NCBI GenBank assembly: GCA_021234155.1
Contig: JAJEKV010000049.1
Location: 8,778,036 to 8,842,035 of the forward strand
DNA from: Isoetes taiwanensis
Taxonomy: Eukaryota; Streptophyta; Lycopodiopsida; Isoetales; Isoetaceae
Length of the DNA stretch: 64,000 bases
Direction: 5' to 3'
A program made the position numbers and the translations under genes. Positions 34,215 to 46,259 of this stretch are shown piece by piece. Position 1 is the stretch's first letter. Each line of letters begins with the position of its first letter. The notes beneath the pieces were generated by a model. The model saw only the letters and a program-made list of their open reading frames with translations. It searched no databases and was not told the origin of the DNA.

Positions 34215-34818
34215 TGTCGGATGTGGGAGAGGAATAGGCGGATCGGGAGAAGGAGTATCGGATCGGGAGAAGGAGAGGAATAGGCGCTAGAGGGAATGAG
34301 AAGAGGTGAAGAGCTTCGATCGGGTTATGCCATTGGCGGCATCTGCATGGCGAAGTTCACCATAATGACGTCCTTAAAAGACGTGCCCGAAAATAAAATC
34401 ATGAACAATAATTAATTTAAAGTCATTATTCAATAATCAATAATGAATTTCGTTATGATGTCATCCTAAAATCGATTTAATTAAAATATATAAAATTCGG
34501 TATTTCTTTTTCTTATTTTTGGGTGACCATTGAACTCAAATGGCGCCCGGAAGAACCCTAAATGCAACATTTAAGGATTTGAATGTAAAAATACTGGTAG
34601 AGGGTAGGATACATGAATGAAAAATGGACGAAAAATAAGGTTGAGGGTAGGGCAAGAAGTGCTTAGGCTGGGTGTAAAAGTATGGAATCGGGTATGATTC
34701 TTGACGGTATGGGACCGTATACATAAGGGTTTCTATGGAGGGTCGGATGTATCTGAGGGGTTTCTCGACTTGATGCACGCACATGCCATATGCCCCTTAT
34801 ATAGAGGTGAACCCCGTG

Positions 34819-35785
34819 TGTGCTACAAAGTGTTGTTTCTTCTTTGCTCCAACCGATAACACCTCCTGATAACATAAAGACATGTCCTGAGATTGATCTT
34901 CTGTCTGCATCACCCAGTCCGAGTCAGGGTAGCCTAGAATTTCCTTACTCCCACTGGTCCTGTAATGAATTCCTATTTTCAAAGAACCTGATAAATATCT
35001 GAGGCACCTTTTGAGTGAGATCTGATGAGCAAGGATAAGTTTGGTCGTGGATATGGGTGAAATTCAGGAATAGGCCAGATATTCAATGGGTGAAGTGTAG
35101 GCTACAAGTGGATTGCGGATTGTAGTATATCTGAGTTTGTGAAGTAAATTTGAAAGATATTTCTCTTGGTGAATGAATGTGGAGCCATCATTCCTTGTTA
35201 TATGTGACCTGTAAACCAAGGAAATTTTGGATTTGACCAAGGTCTCTCATCCAAAAGCTAGTTTCAAATTGAATTTTAATGAAAGACAGGTCAGGCTCAT
35301 GAGCTGCAATGATTATGAGGTCGTCTACATAACATAGAATGTTAATGGGAAAAGGAGATAGACGAAAGTAAAGACTTGGATCTGCTGTACTAATAGAGAA
35401 ATGGAGATCAAGAAGTGATTTTGAAATACCAGGTTCTTGAAGCCTGCTTCAATCCATACAGGGCCTTGTGGGGGTGGCAAACTAAGTTAACCCCTTGCTC
35501 GAATCCTTTGGGTTGTTCCATATAGACATCTTCTTGTAGATATCTATGCAGAAAGGCATTAGTAACATCAAGTTGATGAACAAAATAATGATTTAGACAT
35601 GCATAAGCAAGAAGAGTTCTGATCGTTGTCATCCTGACCACTGGAGCAAAAGTCTTGTCAAAGTCCAGTCCTGGGATTTGGTTAAAACCTTTTGCTACAA
35701 GTCGTGCTTTGAACCTGTCAATGGTTCCGCCTGCATTGTACTTAAGCTTGAAAACCCAGCGTGATCCCACAATAAGGTGCGCTTT
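34819..35785 (-). mobile_element. Copia reverse transcriptase relic, proximal half
   Basis: Minus-strand Ty1/Copia polymerase. It opens 'GSRWVFKLKYN' and contains 'RFKARLVAKGFNQ', 'FAPVVRMTTIRTLL', 'QLDVTNAFLH' and 'ALYGLKQASRTWY' (35770-35408). The catalytic YVDD follows in 'ILCYVDDLIIIAA' (near 35340-35300). It then runs into the RNase H start 'GYPDSDW' (near 34930). Frameshifts separate these. The N-terminal side stops abruptly near 35785; integrase and gag are not seen. Non-functional. Confidence 0.92.
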
Positions 35786-35789
35786 TGTG

Positions 35790-36590
35790 TCTTACTCTCT
35801 AAATCGCAGGTAGCAAAATTCACAAAAATAATGAAAAAATCATAAAAAATTGTCTTGTTTAGACAGTTTACTTTATTCAAACATGTAGCTTAAACATACT
35901 GACCCCTTGGGTTTAATACTCTAAGTAACTCTCTACGAATGGGGACCATAGATTTGTGGTATTTTTCCCATGGCGATCGCCATATATTAACATATAAGAA
36001 GGGTTTGACTGACATTATTGAACCTCGATTTTATGTGAATTTTAACGTACACTGCAAATGCACCTTTCTCGCACATCATGTGACGACTCTAAGCAATATC
36101 CTTCACATCGCTCTAATACCCAACCATGAGTTGAAGCTTTTAAAGTAGCCATATGCTTATTATGAAACGGTTGGATATGGAAAAGGGTTTGGTAAAAATG
36201 CAAGAGTTATGGTCGTGTCAATGCACTAAAAATTTGTCATGGTGAAAGTACTTCAGACGAGGCATCCCAGACGATGCACATACATACCCGATTTCTAGAA
36301 CCGACTTTTTCTATCAACCAGAGAACCGCCCCTGACCATTCACGTGACGACAATTGCCACTCCGTTTATCTTATTCGACCACCTTCAATAGGCGCGGTGA
36401 CATTAGATCGCTTGTCATTGACGCAACGTGCACCGATGTATTTGCACATGGCCAATTATACACTCGGCTCTTACTGCATGCGAAGAGAGAAGACGACTCA
36501 TCCTCCTCTCACAGAGAATAATACATCGAGGCATACTAAAAAATATTGTCTATAAGGAGCTTCTCTTCGTTGATAAGGTAACTTTTAGCT
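35790..36590. other. No gene seen
   Basis: Unique sequence. The frame 36274-36555 does not look like a known protein. No transposon termini identified. Confidence 0.45.
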
Positions 36591-36597
36591 CTTCTTT

Positions 36598-36960
36598 GTA
36601 CAGTTCACAAAAAGATGATGTAGCAAGCAGTTGTCTGCAAGGAGTTGAACTTCAAGTAAGGTATGTCCTCTGTCTTTCACATTGTATTGTACAGTTCACA
36701 AAAGATGATGTAGTAGTGTATCGTCTGCAAGGAGTTGAACTTCAAGTAAGGTATGTCCTCTGCCTTTCACAGGTACCATGTGATGTGCTGATCCTCTTAT
36801 CTCCAGACAATTTGTCACAAATTGTGTTGACGTTGTGTTTCTCTGGCCACTATTTAGACAGGTACAGACGGCTTCTTCAGTCCTCTTCTATAGATGACAC
36901 CATTAAGGCAACTGTGCTTCAAATAAGGTACACCCCCTCTACTTTAACAGGTACTATTTA
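36598..36960. repeat. 91 bp tandem repeat, exon-like
   Basis: Two units begin gtacagttcacaaaa at 36598 and 36689 and share ctgcaaggagttgaacttca followed by a donor-like AAGGTATGT. A third diverged unit lies near 36890-36955 (gcttcaaataaggtac). The recurring AG-coding-GT arrangement suggests duplicated short exons, but no protein is recognised. Confidence 0.65.
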
Positions 36961-37046
36961 TCTGCCCATATGATACATGACATGCTATTTGATTACCATG
37001 AAATTTCCTCCCTCCATGCTTGATCAAAGTGAACAAATAAAATCCC

Positions 37047-37385
37047 CCCATCGCGGTGATGGTCTAGTGGTAAATCTATTGGTCATGGGTGGCCCCCAGC
37101 CAGGATCAAAGCCCACTGACTAGCATCGGGTGGTTAAAAAAAAGGAATGAAAAGGATATCCATCGCGCCGGTGGCCTAGTGGTAAGGCCATTGGTAATGG
37201 GAAATCCCCACCCAGGCTCAAAACCCACTGACTACCGTTGGATGGTGGTAACTAAAAAACATGAGATGATGAACGTAATTAAGAAAGTGTATAAACCATC
37301 GCGCCGGTGGCCTAGTGGTTAAGCCATTGGTTATGGGCAACCCCCGCCCAGGCTCAAAACCCACTGACTACCATTGGATAGTTGA
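37047..37385 (+). mobile_element. Three tandem tRNA-like SINE heads
   Basis: Three units starting ccatcgcg near 37048, 37160 and 37296. Box A strings: TGGTCTAGTGG (37060-37070), TGGCCTAGTGG (37172-37182) and TGGCCTAGTGG (37308-37318). Box B strings: GGATCAAAGCCC (37103), GGCTCAAAACCC (37215) and GGCTCAAAACCC (37351). The A-to-B distance is 43 bases each time, typical of RNA polymerase III promoters. Units 2 and 3 are closer to each other. No acceptor-stem pairing for a functional tRNA was found, so a SINE array is favoured. Confidence 0.7.
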
Positions 37386-37494
37386 AATATTGATATTAAA
37401 AGAGAACTGGTAAAGTGCAAAGAGTACTACGGTAATGTAGTGGAAATTTCATGGTGATTGAAAATAGCTTGCATGTATCATATGGGCGCATGAA

Positions 37495-37550
37495 CACAAG
37501 GCAATAACGCGGGTTCAAATCCCACGTTCGGTGTGGTCCAAAACAACAAC
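37495..37550 (+). other. tRNA T-arm-like string
   Basis: cgggttcaaatcccacg (near 37509) has the sequence of a tRNA T-arm with box B, about 130 bases beyond the last SINE head. The upstream sequence does not fold into a convincing tRNA body. Likely a SINE or tRNA remnant. Confidence 0.3.
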
Positions 37551-37559
37551 TTGTGAGAC

Positions 37560-39390
37560 ATTTGGGGGGCGGGGATCCGGTTGTCTACCTTGAGTAGAGT
37601 GAGAAAATGTGTTGGACAATATGGCATGAAGGACCATCTTTATGGTGCATATCATAAATTTGTTCTCTATGGAAAGCTATTGGGTTATTGGGTCATGTTT
37701 TATTCATATTTATCTTGAATAACCATTTCGCATAGATATATCGGCAACTACAGAGGTTATAATTCTCCATGTTCGAAACTTAGATTCTATTGATTTAATA
37801 CAAATCATCTTTCGTAACGAGTCATTATGGTCAGCATCCTTCTATCGTGAGGGCACTGAAGACAAGGCAAATAAATGCATCGCTCAATTGTGCGCCTTCT
37901 AGCATGTATAGACGAGTTGGGAAGAGAGCGTTAGCTGCCTTGGCCTTGATAAGTTTCTTTGTATTCATATATATGTCTCCACTATTGGAAATTTTGATGT
38001 TCTTTTCTTCTTAAGGGACAACAATCTTTTGTCATGAAAGTAATAAGGCAACCTAGGGAATGAGATACTATAGCAATCACACTCACCATGATACCTTCAG
38101 AAGTTTAATTGCCCATCAGCGTATTTTATAACAAATAGTTAATGTAGACATACCTTTGAGTACTACAAGACGAAAGGATAGCTCGATATGGCAATGTGAT
38201 AGAATTTCTCCTAGTTGCCAATTGACATGTTGTCATGACATTGAACATCAACACCATCGGACATGACAACCTCAAAAGCATGGGCATGAGCAGAGAAGAA
38301 ACTACAAGTGCACATGGTGATGTTAAGGAAGAGAAAATATGAGAATTAAGGAACAAAAGGAATTAAAAGAGATGTGTTTCGGGATTTTACATCCAAGCTA
38401 TGTAGCTTTTGAGTTATAACTCTTTGTTGTGATTTTCCATTAGAGAAGTGTAGTTAAAAACTTGGAACTCAGAGCTAAAAGAGCATTAGATGTCCAATCA
38501 AGTAAATGAATCTATTTTATATATCTTATATTCAATAATATATTTTTATTCATAGACCTGCAAAATAGAAGAAATAGAAGATGCTTCTACTAGAAAAAAA
38601 ACTGTAGAAATATACCTATTCAAAAATAGATCATTTCTTGGTTGAAGCATGCAACATAACATGAAAGGATTATTACCATGAATTAAGATCATTATTTGAT
38701 TGCTTGAAGGAAAATTTTGAATTCTTTTGCCATGAGTACGTTAAAATTAGAATGAGTTGGATTCATGGAGGACGGACCAGAATGATTGACAGACGGACCA
38801 GACGGGCCAGACATTTACATGCGACGCATGCAGACACGTACGACAGATGTTTTAATGTCACACCACTAGGCAGCATCCAACTGGACATGTGACCACACAC
38901 CACACTACATTGCTCGGTTGGGCCCTGTCCCCAACCACTTTATATTGCATCAGGGGATTTGATGTCCAACAGTTTAGAGTTCAGAGGGATAAGTTGCTTG
39001 CCAATCTAGACATAAACTTTAGCATTTTAAAGGAATAGAATAGCATTAATCAAGTATACAAAACAAAAGAGATTTTTGAGGAGGAAAGAACAAGACATTT
39101 TTAAGGACTTAACATATAAGGTAGAGCAATGATTCTTATGTTGTACAATAGAATGACATGTCGTTGCAATCACCTAGAAGGAGTGTTGGGAGTTCGTTGC
39201 CTATCTCAATAACGGGGATACAAAAGATTACATGTTTCAAATACAGATAATAAAAGACCAAGTGAGTAGGCCTTCAATGAATGGGCTGGATTTTTAGCTA
39301 AAGATACAACAACATATTTTAATTGATAGGCTCATCTTGATGATCGATTCTTGCTCTGCACTCGCATGAAAGCAACAACATCCCGAATTC
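37560..39390. other. No gene seen
   Basis: AT-rich unique sequence. A short 'acggaccag' repeat occurs near 38770-38800. No recognisable ORF or transposon end. Confidence 0.45.
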
Positions 39391-39394
39391 ATCT

Positions 39395-40045
39395 CAACAG
39401 TTTTTTCTACAATGGTATAGAGTGGGTAGCTGCACATCGCAGGCTACCCAAAAAATGAAAAACATAGGGAATATCCAGTTATAACACCTGGACCCCAAAT
39501 AACATTGTGTGCTTCTGATGTTATTAGTGTATCCGCCGAGAGCTTATCGCCGGGATTAAAAACCCGCCCTTCGGGTTTTGAGGGAAAAACCTAGCGATAA
39601 AATCTCGGCAAGGGGCTTGGACAACGCAGGGCTACTAAAAAACCCACGCTCCACAGAGAATACCGAAGTCACGCATCACCCCTGGACCTGCACATACAGA
39701 AAAACCAATAGAGAAAAAACTCAAAAGCGGGGTCGGTCACGCAGCGTGCCACACGACAAAAAACAATATTTACATCTCGAAAAAGCGGCTGGTCCACGTG
39801 CCACGCGATAATTATAACAAAAAATGAACATATAAATAACAATTTTAGGGGGGGGAGGAGGGTGGGAGCCATGGATACTGCTGAGAGATGAGAAAGCGCC
39901 GACGAACAGTCGATGAAGAACTCTGCAATAAATAGCGATCCCCCAACATGATGAACGGCCTAAAAATGCATGTAATACATGCATGCTCGTCTTGCGCAAG
40001 AATCCCGATCGGCTACGCGGATCGATGGCATTATGTAGAGCAATA
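39395..40045 (-). mobile_element. Non-autonomous LINE-like element, inverted relative
   Basis: The reverse complement shares landmarks with 26188-27150 in order: ccatcgatccg, gacgagcatgcatgt, the ctctcagcagta leader part, cctcgaaaacccg-type hairpin block (here near 39555-39600), gggtagctgc and a tgagatgaat end. It lacks the tandem 5' module. A few strings differ at CAG/CTG type sites. No coding capacity. Confidence 0.65.
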
Positions 40046-40164
40046 TAGCTTGATGTTTTGTCTCATCTAGATTCGAGCTATACAGCATCATGCTGGCCAT
40101 GTGTCTTTGTCTTCCAAATCGACTAGGGGCAGTATCATTATCCAAAAGATAGTATTCATATACG

Positions 40165-41470
40165 CATCAATATCAAATTTTATTTTTATTTTTATTTTTT
40201 GATGAACGTGGACCTTTATTACTCAAAAGGATACAAAGAGTACATGGGGGGCTCAAAACCCAGTGGAGAAGATGTCCACTAGAGCAACACTACCCACCAC
40301 ATACATAACACAGAAAAGCAGAGAATATATATCACCAGGGCACAACTGTTTGTTATGAGTAAGTCTGAATCTGAAGATATCGCTCCCAAATGACACTCTT
40401 GACGTCATCCTTTAAGGAAGAACACTTGTGCACCTTTACAATGCGACTACGAGTATCACTAAGCACTTGCATATCTGAAAAGACCTATCCCTTGAAGACG
40501 AGGAGATTTTGTCTCTTCCAGATGGACCAGATGATCCAAGCAGATGCTAAGTGGAAAGGCCTCTTTGCCAACTTGCCCCAAGAACTAGGATAGACCCGAC
40601 AATAGGACCTGGCCGACTATTCAAGTCACAATGGAAAAGGCTTAAAAGCCACGGCCAAGCAAGTCGAACATGGTGACACAAGAAAAAGTAGTGCTCAATT
40701 GTCTCATTCCTCTGCATGCAAAGAGGGCACTTCTGGATGAATTTATGAACAACAGTGTTTACTCGCACGCATCTATGAATGATCTGCCATCATAAGATAG
40801 ATAGCTTAGGATGGAGCAATTTATCCCATACCCATCGCCAGACCGCTTTCCCATGAGGGCTCGGGGATAACTATAGGCCACTTTGGCGATGGAAGCAACA
40901 CTGTGATGATGAAGCAGGACCACATACATCGAGTGCACTAGATGCTTCTCCTTAACACGCCATGAACCACCCGAGTTGGGAAAAGTGAAGGCGTCGGCGA
41001 AAGCGCTGAAGAAAGCGTAAAAAGTGATTATGCAAAAAGCCTCTAAGCTTAGTTGGATCTGAAACAATAAGCCCATCCTGAATCTGCAGAGACTGAAGAG
41101 ATGCAACTAGCTTTCTTGGTTTGGCAGCTCTGAAGAAAAAACCTGTACATCGGTCTCCCTCCTTGAACCATAGCAACCCAGCTTTAATGCGAGCAAGGTG
41201 CACCTGTTCAAACTCCATCTGCCGAATGCTACACAAAATTTTCTTCTTCACATGACCATTTGATGGGGCAACAGACTTGCATGCCTCAAGTTGTTGATAA
41301 AGAACCAATAGAAGGCTCTGGTTAGCAGAAGCCCGTTCACGACCCCAACCTTTAGCAAAAGACTTCACAGCTGCGAGAGCATCAACAATACCTGCCATGC
41401 ATATCAATCTGGTCTAGATGGAATAAGCAAGTCATCATTGGGCTCACTTTGTAAAAAAAAAAGATATCAA
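40165..41470 (-). mobile_element. LINE deletion derivative
   Basis: Minus-strand LINE ORF2 pieces: the endonuclease-to-RT linker 'GLLWFKEGDRCTGFFFRAA' (about 41200-41120) is followed, after loss of the whole polymerase core, by the zinc-knuckle tail 'KCPLCMQRNETIEHYFFLC' (about 40730-40670). The 3' end is an A-rich tail (reverse complement of tttttatttttattttttg at 40185-40202). The 8-mer ATATCAAA lies at both outer edges (near 40169 and 41464), a plausible target duplication. Confidence 0.75.
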
Positions 41471-41689
41471 AGTTCAGAATAAAGCATATTAATTATTTAA
41501 ACAAAGATAGAGACCTTTCATTTGAGCCCTCACTCAACTAAATGTTGAACGTTAATAGTGGGTCCGACTGCACAGGTTTGAACTAAAGAAATGTTCGCGA
41601 CGGCCTTGGCCACCGCGATAAATTTCTTGTACAAATAAAAATAAATATTTATTAGGCCTTAAGCCCTCTCTTCATGAATACTTAGATAT

Positions 41690-42060
41690 GTTTTTTTAGG
41701 GACACGAAACTTTATTAATTAGAAGAAATCATAAACATAGATGGGAAACTGGAATCCCAGTGGAAACTTTGAAGCAGAACTAACCGCCATGTTGCAGCAT
41801 ACAATATCTAAATGCGAGTCATGCATAAGTATGAATTTGAAGATAGTGCACCCAAGGATGACTCTTCATTGTCTATTAATGAATGCTTTGAATATCTAAT
41901 ATAATAATATATATGCTTTGCATGATCCGACATCGCACTAGTCTGAGCAGCTTTGAGGCATGAATTTACGGATGAAGTAGGTTCTTGTTTGATCATTGAA
42001 CATGTTGAACATTTCTTTACATAGACCATGCACATCCAGAAGCCTAGTATCACTTCAGCC
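41690..42060 (-). mobile_element. LINE 3' end fragment
   Basis: The left edge (ctttattaattagaag... ggaatcccagtgg) resembles the 3' end of the neighbouring element at 40210-40270 (ctttattactcaaaagg ... aacccagtgg). No clear ORF. Probably a truncated relative. Confidence 0.4.
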
Positions 42061-42064
42061 CGGA

Positions 42065-43540
42065 GAGTTAGGGCTCAGAGACCGGATCGGCCTCATCACA
42101 TGGTTGTGCAGTTTAGTACCCATGTAGGATAGGTTGTATGTCCTTCAGCACGGCAGTCGCCTCAAGAACACCAACTTCTCTGTCCAGGAGGACCTCTCCC
42201 CCACATACAGGGCCTTTTGTTTGCACTTCTATTTTCTTATGAAAATTTTAGCTATGATTGAATTTGACTAGATTTAAATATTTAGGGCACTTGGATATCT
42301 GCTATAAAAGCAAAAAGTGGGAAAGACTTTTGTAAATGAAGCTCATGTCTGCCTGGATGATATGTAGGTGCATTACGTTACATTGCTTCATCCTTTCAAA
42401 GATCAACTGCAATGTCCGCATCCATGCAAGGAAGCAATTGAAGCTCGCGGGGGAATTCTCACGACCTTTAAAGTTTTCTTTTAATCTTTGAATCATTAGG
42501 TTGCTGCTTATCTAGGCCATGATTTTTTATTGCTACTTCCGAATTGCAATTTTGTGTCAATTCTCTACAGGCAAGAAACTGTCGTATTAAAGAGGTCCCT
42601 TTTTTTCAGGTTTAGATGGTTCTGCCCAAGACATTTTTTTTTAGCTCTGGAAGATCCTACCCTCTATAACAATATTAACTGGAAACAATCAATTCTTGTA
42701 TTGTTCCTGCTGTTTGCAATTCATCCATCCATCCATTCAAAATTAGGCAAGAAGAGCCTTAGATTCTAATTGGGCAAGGCCAAAATGATTACGAGAACTA
42801 ATAGTTTTCATAAACAATAGAGCACCATCTGTTATTACAATTTGGCACTGCATTTTGCCCAAACTACCTTATAAGTCTTTGCAAGGTGAAAGAAGCATAT
42901 TTATTGTGGATAATCTTTCTAATTTTCGAAGAAACTTTAAGGCTGATGTTGTTCCTTTTTTGTATGAAGAAGAATTTGTTCGAGGGATAGAGTTCTGATT
43001 AGCTTGTATTCTTTTATTCAAAATCACGGATGCATTAAGAAATAGATCATAGCAGCACTTTGGAAAGTACTTAAGAGTCCTTTTACTAGTTTAAAGCATG
43101 TTTGCACAGGTGCCTTTCTAAATGAGAGATATGCTTTTGTTTCTCCAACCAATACAATAATCGCTTATAGAACAAGGTGCTGCACACGGAGGGTTGGCCT
43201 CCATAGCGGGAGGATGAAGTGGCTTAAATCATAGTTCAAAGTCATATTTTGACAATCAATTCAAATTGCTACTTCAAGACAATAGAATACTGGATATCAT
43301 AATGCACTATATCTCTATTCAGTAACTAGATCATACTACACAAACCATCCTGTAGACCGCTCCAATGAAAAAACTATAACTTCCTTGAACACAGAGAAGT
43401 CCAGGACTTGGTTAATAATCTTTGGGAGTCTGCTTGATCTAAACCCAATATATCAGCTGCTTTAGGTGGAGGTGGCAGCATCAGCAGACCATATATTTTC
43501 TTGACCTTGTAACCATCCTCATCCCCACAGCAGGAACAAG
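42065..43540. other. No gene seen
   Basis: Unique AT-rich sequence without recognisable coding or repeat structure. Confidence 0.45.
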
Positions 43541-43549
43541 GGCCGTCGG

Positions 43550-44150
43550 TCTAGTCCATGAGATCCATCTGTCACTTTCCCATAAATGCCCCACCTTAGT
43601 GATTCTTGCCTCACGCCATTTGATAAAAATACGAGGGTGTATCAGAGACACTGGATCATCTCTTCTTCTGTCCTAAAATAAGTGACTTCTGAAGATGGGT
43701 CAGTCCAATTATTGGGTTGGACATATATCAATTATCATGGCCAGAAATATTAGCCAGCCTACGGGAAGATATCATCCATCTCACACTTACCAACGTATCT
43801 CTTTGGTGTATATGGAAACACCGATGTGGAGTAGCTCTTAGTGGCTTAGTTGCATCAGTAGACGGAATAAAAAATCATTTCAACCAAGAGGTGGCCCTCA
43901 TGGCCCTGGCTCATCACCGTAAGTTTGGACACAACTACAACAAAGAGCTGGACATATATTAGTTTTATAAGACTAAGACATCTCAGGTGTTCAAAATTCT
44001 ATTGGATATATTAGCTGTATTAGAAATGCTAAGAAGGAATCAATTTTTAGGTTGAAGTACTTCAAAAAAAGGAATTGTAATTGGGCTGATTCTTTTGTAG
44101 GGGCCTGGATTGTGAATTTGTCATTTACATGTACAGGTTTATAACATTTT
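43550..44150 (+). mobile_element. LINE C-terminal relic
   Basis: The plus-strand translation near 43650 reads 'HLFFCPKISDF' (the His/Cys knuckle of plant LINE ORF2 ends), then 'SLWCIWKHRCGVALSG' (43790-43850), and later 'NCNWADSFVGAWI' (44070-44120), like the end of a LINE RNase H domain. Interrupted by stops and frameshifts. No 5' part. Confidence 0.6.
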
Positions 44151-45440
44151 TACCAGTTCCATCCCGATCATTTTGCAACTAAGTTGCAGGCAAAACATAT
44201 CAACAGAATAAGATTGATTCATGTGATGGGATTGGTTTATATGTGAGGAATGGCTTTTAGAATATGTTCAAGAAGGACCCTCTCCCGGTGACTATGACTC
44301 TACGTACTCTAAAAGTTGTCGACAAAATACAACCTGGGGAAGGTGGCCAAAATCTACGTGGCGTTCGATCACGATATCGGTCTCAAGGCGTATCACCGTC
44401 TTGCGCCAAATCCAGCATTACCGCCGTCCGGTCGGCGTTATGCATAGCGTGTAAAAAGCAAGGGCGCCCTAGGGGGCAACTTGCAATAGTGCTTACACTT
44501 AGCAATCGCGGCGCACCTTTAGACCTTTAACCCATTAAAAAAAGGTAGACCAAGGGTCATGAGAACCCTAAACCTAAGCGATAGCCTACATAAGGCACCA
44601 AACCCTAACATCCCTTCCTAGCCGATTCGCGGCACGAGGAGTCAATTCCAACTCCCACGATGCGCGTCGCTGACTTGTCGGATCATCCTTCCGACCATAT
44701 CTCGAGCGAGAGCGGAGTCATGGGCGCTTTGGATCAAGAGGAGTGAACCGGGGATCAGGTATTTGGTGGATTGAATAGCCTAAACCTTACTCCAGCCTTG
44801 AACCCGGTAGGTTTAGCCTATTAAATCGCCCTTAGTAATAGCAGATCCACGAGATTGACTCTACCTAAAGAACCTAACTCTATGTATTAGATTAGTTCTT
44901 ATTACTTATGTTCATATGATGGACCGGATGTATTACTGGGACTCATTGTATTGGGAAGGGGGGTAGAGACTTAAAAGCTTAGTAGATGATGCTCCTAGCT
45001 AGTCCCTCTTAGTGCATTACTAGAATTAGGCTGTGTCACGGGGAGCCCACACAGTTGTGGGTAAAGGGGCGGGCCCGGCTTAGAATGAGGTTAGGTGTTG
45101 ACCCTTGGCCAGGCCCTGCAGCGTGTAAAGTCTCAGGGGGTCAGGTGACTAGGTCTAATGGCTTGCCACTGAGTGTGGGTAAGGCATGGGCTCGACACCC
45201 GTGGGGTGGTGTTCACCTTCCAGTGGATTAAGTCGAATAAGGGCAGTGGCTCTCTAGTCACCTTGGGTCAGCATGTAGATCTCTAGAGGTGATCCCTACC
45301 TGCCCCATCGGGGAATTTGGGAGATGTAACCGAGGAATAGCCCCTTTGGCTATGCACCCGAGGCTCTGATCGAGGTCCCAACACTTTTCAACCTACTCTG
45401 CAAAGTGTGCAGGGAGGGGGCGGATGGAGTGGACAACCCT
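44150..45440. other. Probable retroelement-derived non-coding region
   Basis: GC-richer than its surroundings, with strings such as gaaccctaaacctaagcg and gtcaggtgactaggtct reminiscent of LTR or leader sequence. No polymerase motif. It directly precedes the direct-repeat pair and may be part of the same element. Confidence 0.3.
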
Positions 45441-45446
45441 AAGCCA

Positions 45447-45842
45447 TGTTCTTATGCCAGCCCAATCCATTGTCATGACTCACCATGCGCACTAAATTAC
45501 GGGAGACCCAAGCTGAGTCGGTCACCCCCGAGTCTCAGGCCTTGGGTAGGAACTTCCTTGTATTGTCTTGATCTTTGTCTATGCAGAATCTTTGATGTGC
45601 CACCCTTCGAGGTGGATATATGATGTTATGTTTCTTGGCGTGTATGTTTTACGCTTCAGCGACTAGATAGGCCACGAGGCGGGGTAAAATGACCCCTTCA
45701 CTCTTCCCACTTTGTGGACTCTAGGCGGTCCACGTTGACATGTGGAGGGCCCTGTATCGGTGTGGGCTGGTGCGGGGGGGGATGAACTCCTGTTTGTATC
45801 TGGTCGCGGGCATGCATCATATATGAGTAGGGGACGTCCACA
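45447..45842 (+). mobile_element. Upstream copy of LTR-like direct repeat
   Basis: About 396 bases, TG...CA, repeated at 46260-46641. Immediately after it (45844) stands tggtatcgagc, which matches the initiator-tRNA-Met primer binding site TGGTATCAGAGC except for a missing AG-type pair at the CAG. That position argues for a 5' LTR. Both copies share taagcca just before the TG, so the outer boundary is uncertain. Confidence 0.55.
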
Positions 45843-46259
45843 ATGGTATCGAGCTATGTTCTTGGAGACCAAGAGCGAGCGAACGACCATGCTCTAATAG
45901 TACTAACTTGATAGGATCCTCAAGCCTCGAAAAGTGGGAAATTTTTTCTCATTTTTGGTAGTTTATGCTAAGCTAGTAACAAGGTTCTGAAATTGGAACT
46001 TAATAAGACTAAAAGAACGAGCGAGAACCTCCTCGGGCAAAGGTGGTCTCCATTACGCTGGTCAAAGAACTAAACTTTAGTTTTTGAGCAGGGCGCTACC
46101 TGTGAGACATCGAGCCAAGAACACACTAAACTTGATGAATTTGAGAAAAGTAATATGGTAAGGCTAGTTCCAAGATAGGAATTAGTTAGAATAGCATGTT
46201 TAAATTACTTAAATTACTTAAAAATGTGTAAGATCTCACAGCTAGCGCCTGGTAAGCCA

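Larger units (their letters stand above)
30027..34818. mobile_element. 4.79 kb TIR DNA transposon inserted in Copia
   Basis: Direct repeats TGTGCTAC at 30019-30026 and 34819-34826 flank this block, and removing it rejoins the Copia RNase H motif across the site. The left end reads CCCGGGGGGTTCACGTATG; the right end, reverse-complemented, reads CACGGGGTTCACCTCTAT. A shared ATGTGCGTG lies about 35-40 bases inside each end. An 8 bp target duplication fits hAT-like or P-like elements, but the termini are not a standard I recognise, and no transposase domain is visible. It carries the spliced zinc-finger-like gene and a few minus-strand frames (33562-33341, 34214-34101). Confidence 0.8.

Noticed and set aside
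37089-37322. Plus-strand ORF over the SINE heads
   Set aside because: It merely reads through the tandem non-coding modules; composition follows the repeat.
37047-37385. Functional tRNA genes
   Set aside because: A and B boxes are present, but no cloverleaf with a paired acceptor stem and anticodon arm could be made. Repetition of the heads favours SINE-type sequence.
44264-44530. Plus-strand ORF of 88 codons in the GC-richer stretch
   Set aside because: No recognisable motif, and it lies in probable retroelement non-coding sequence.
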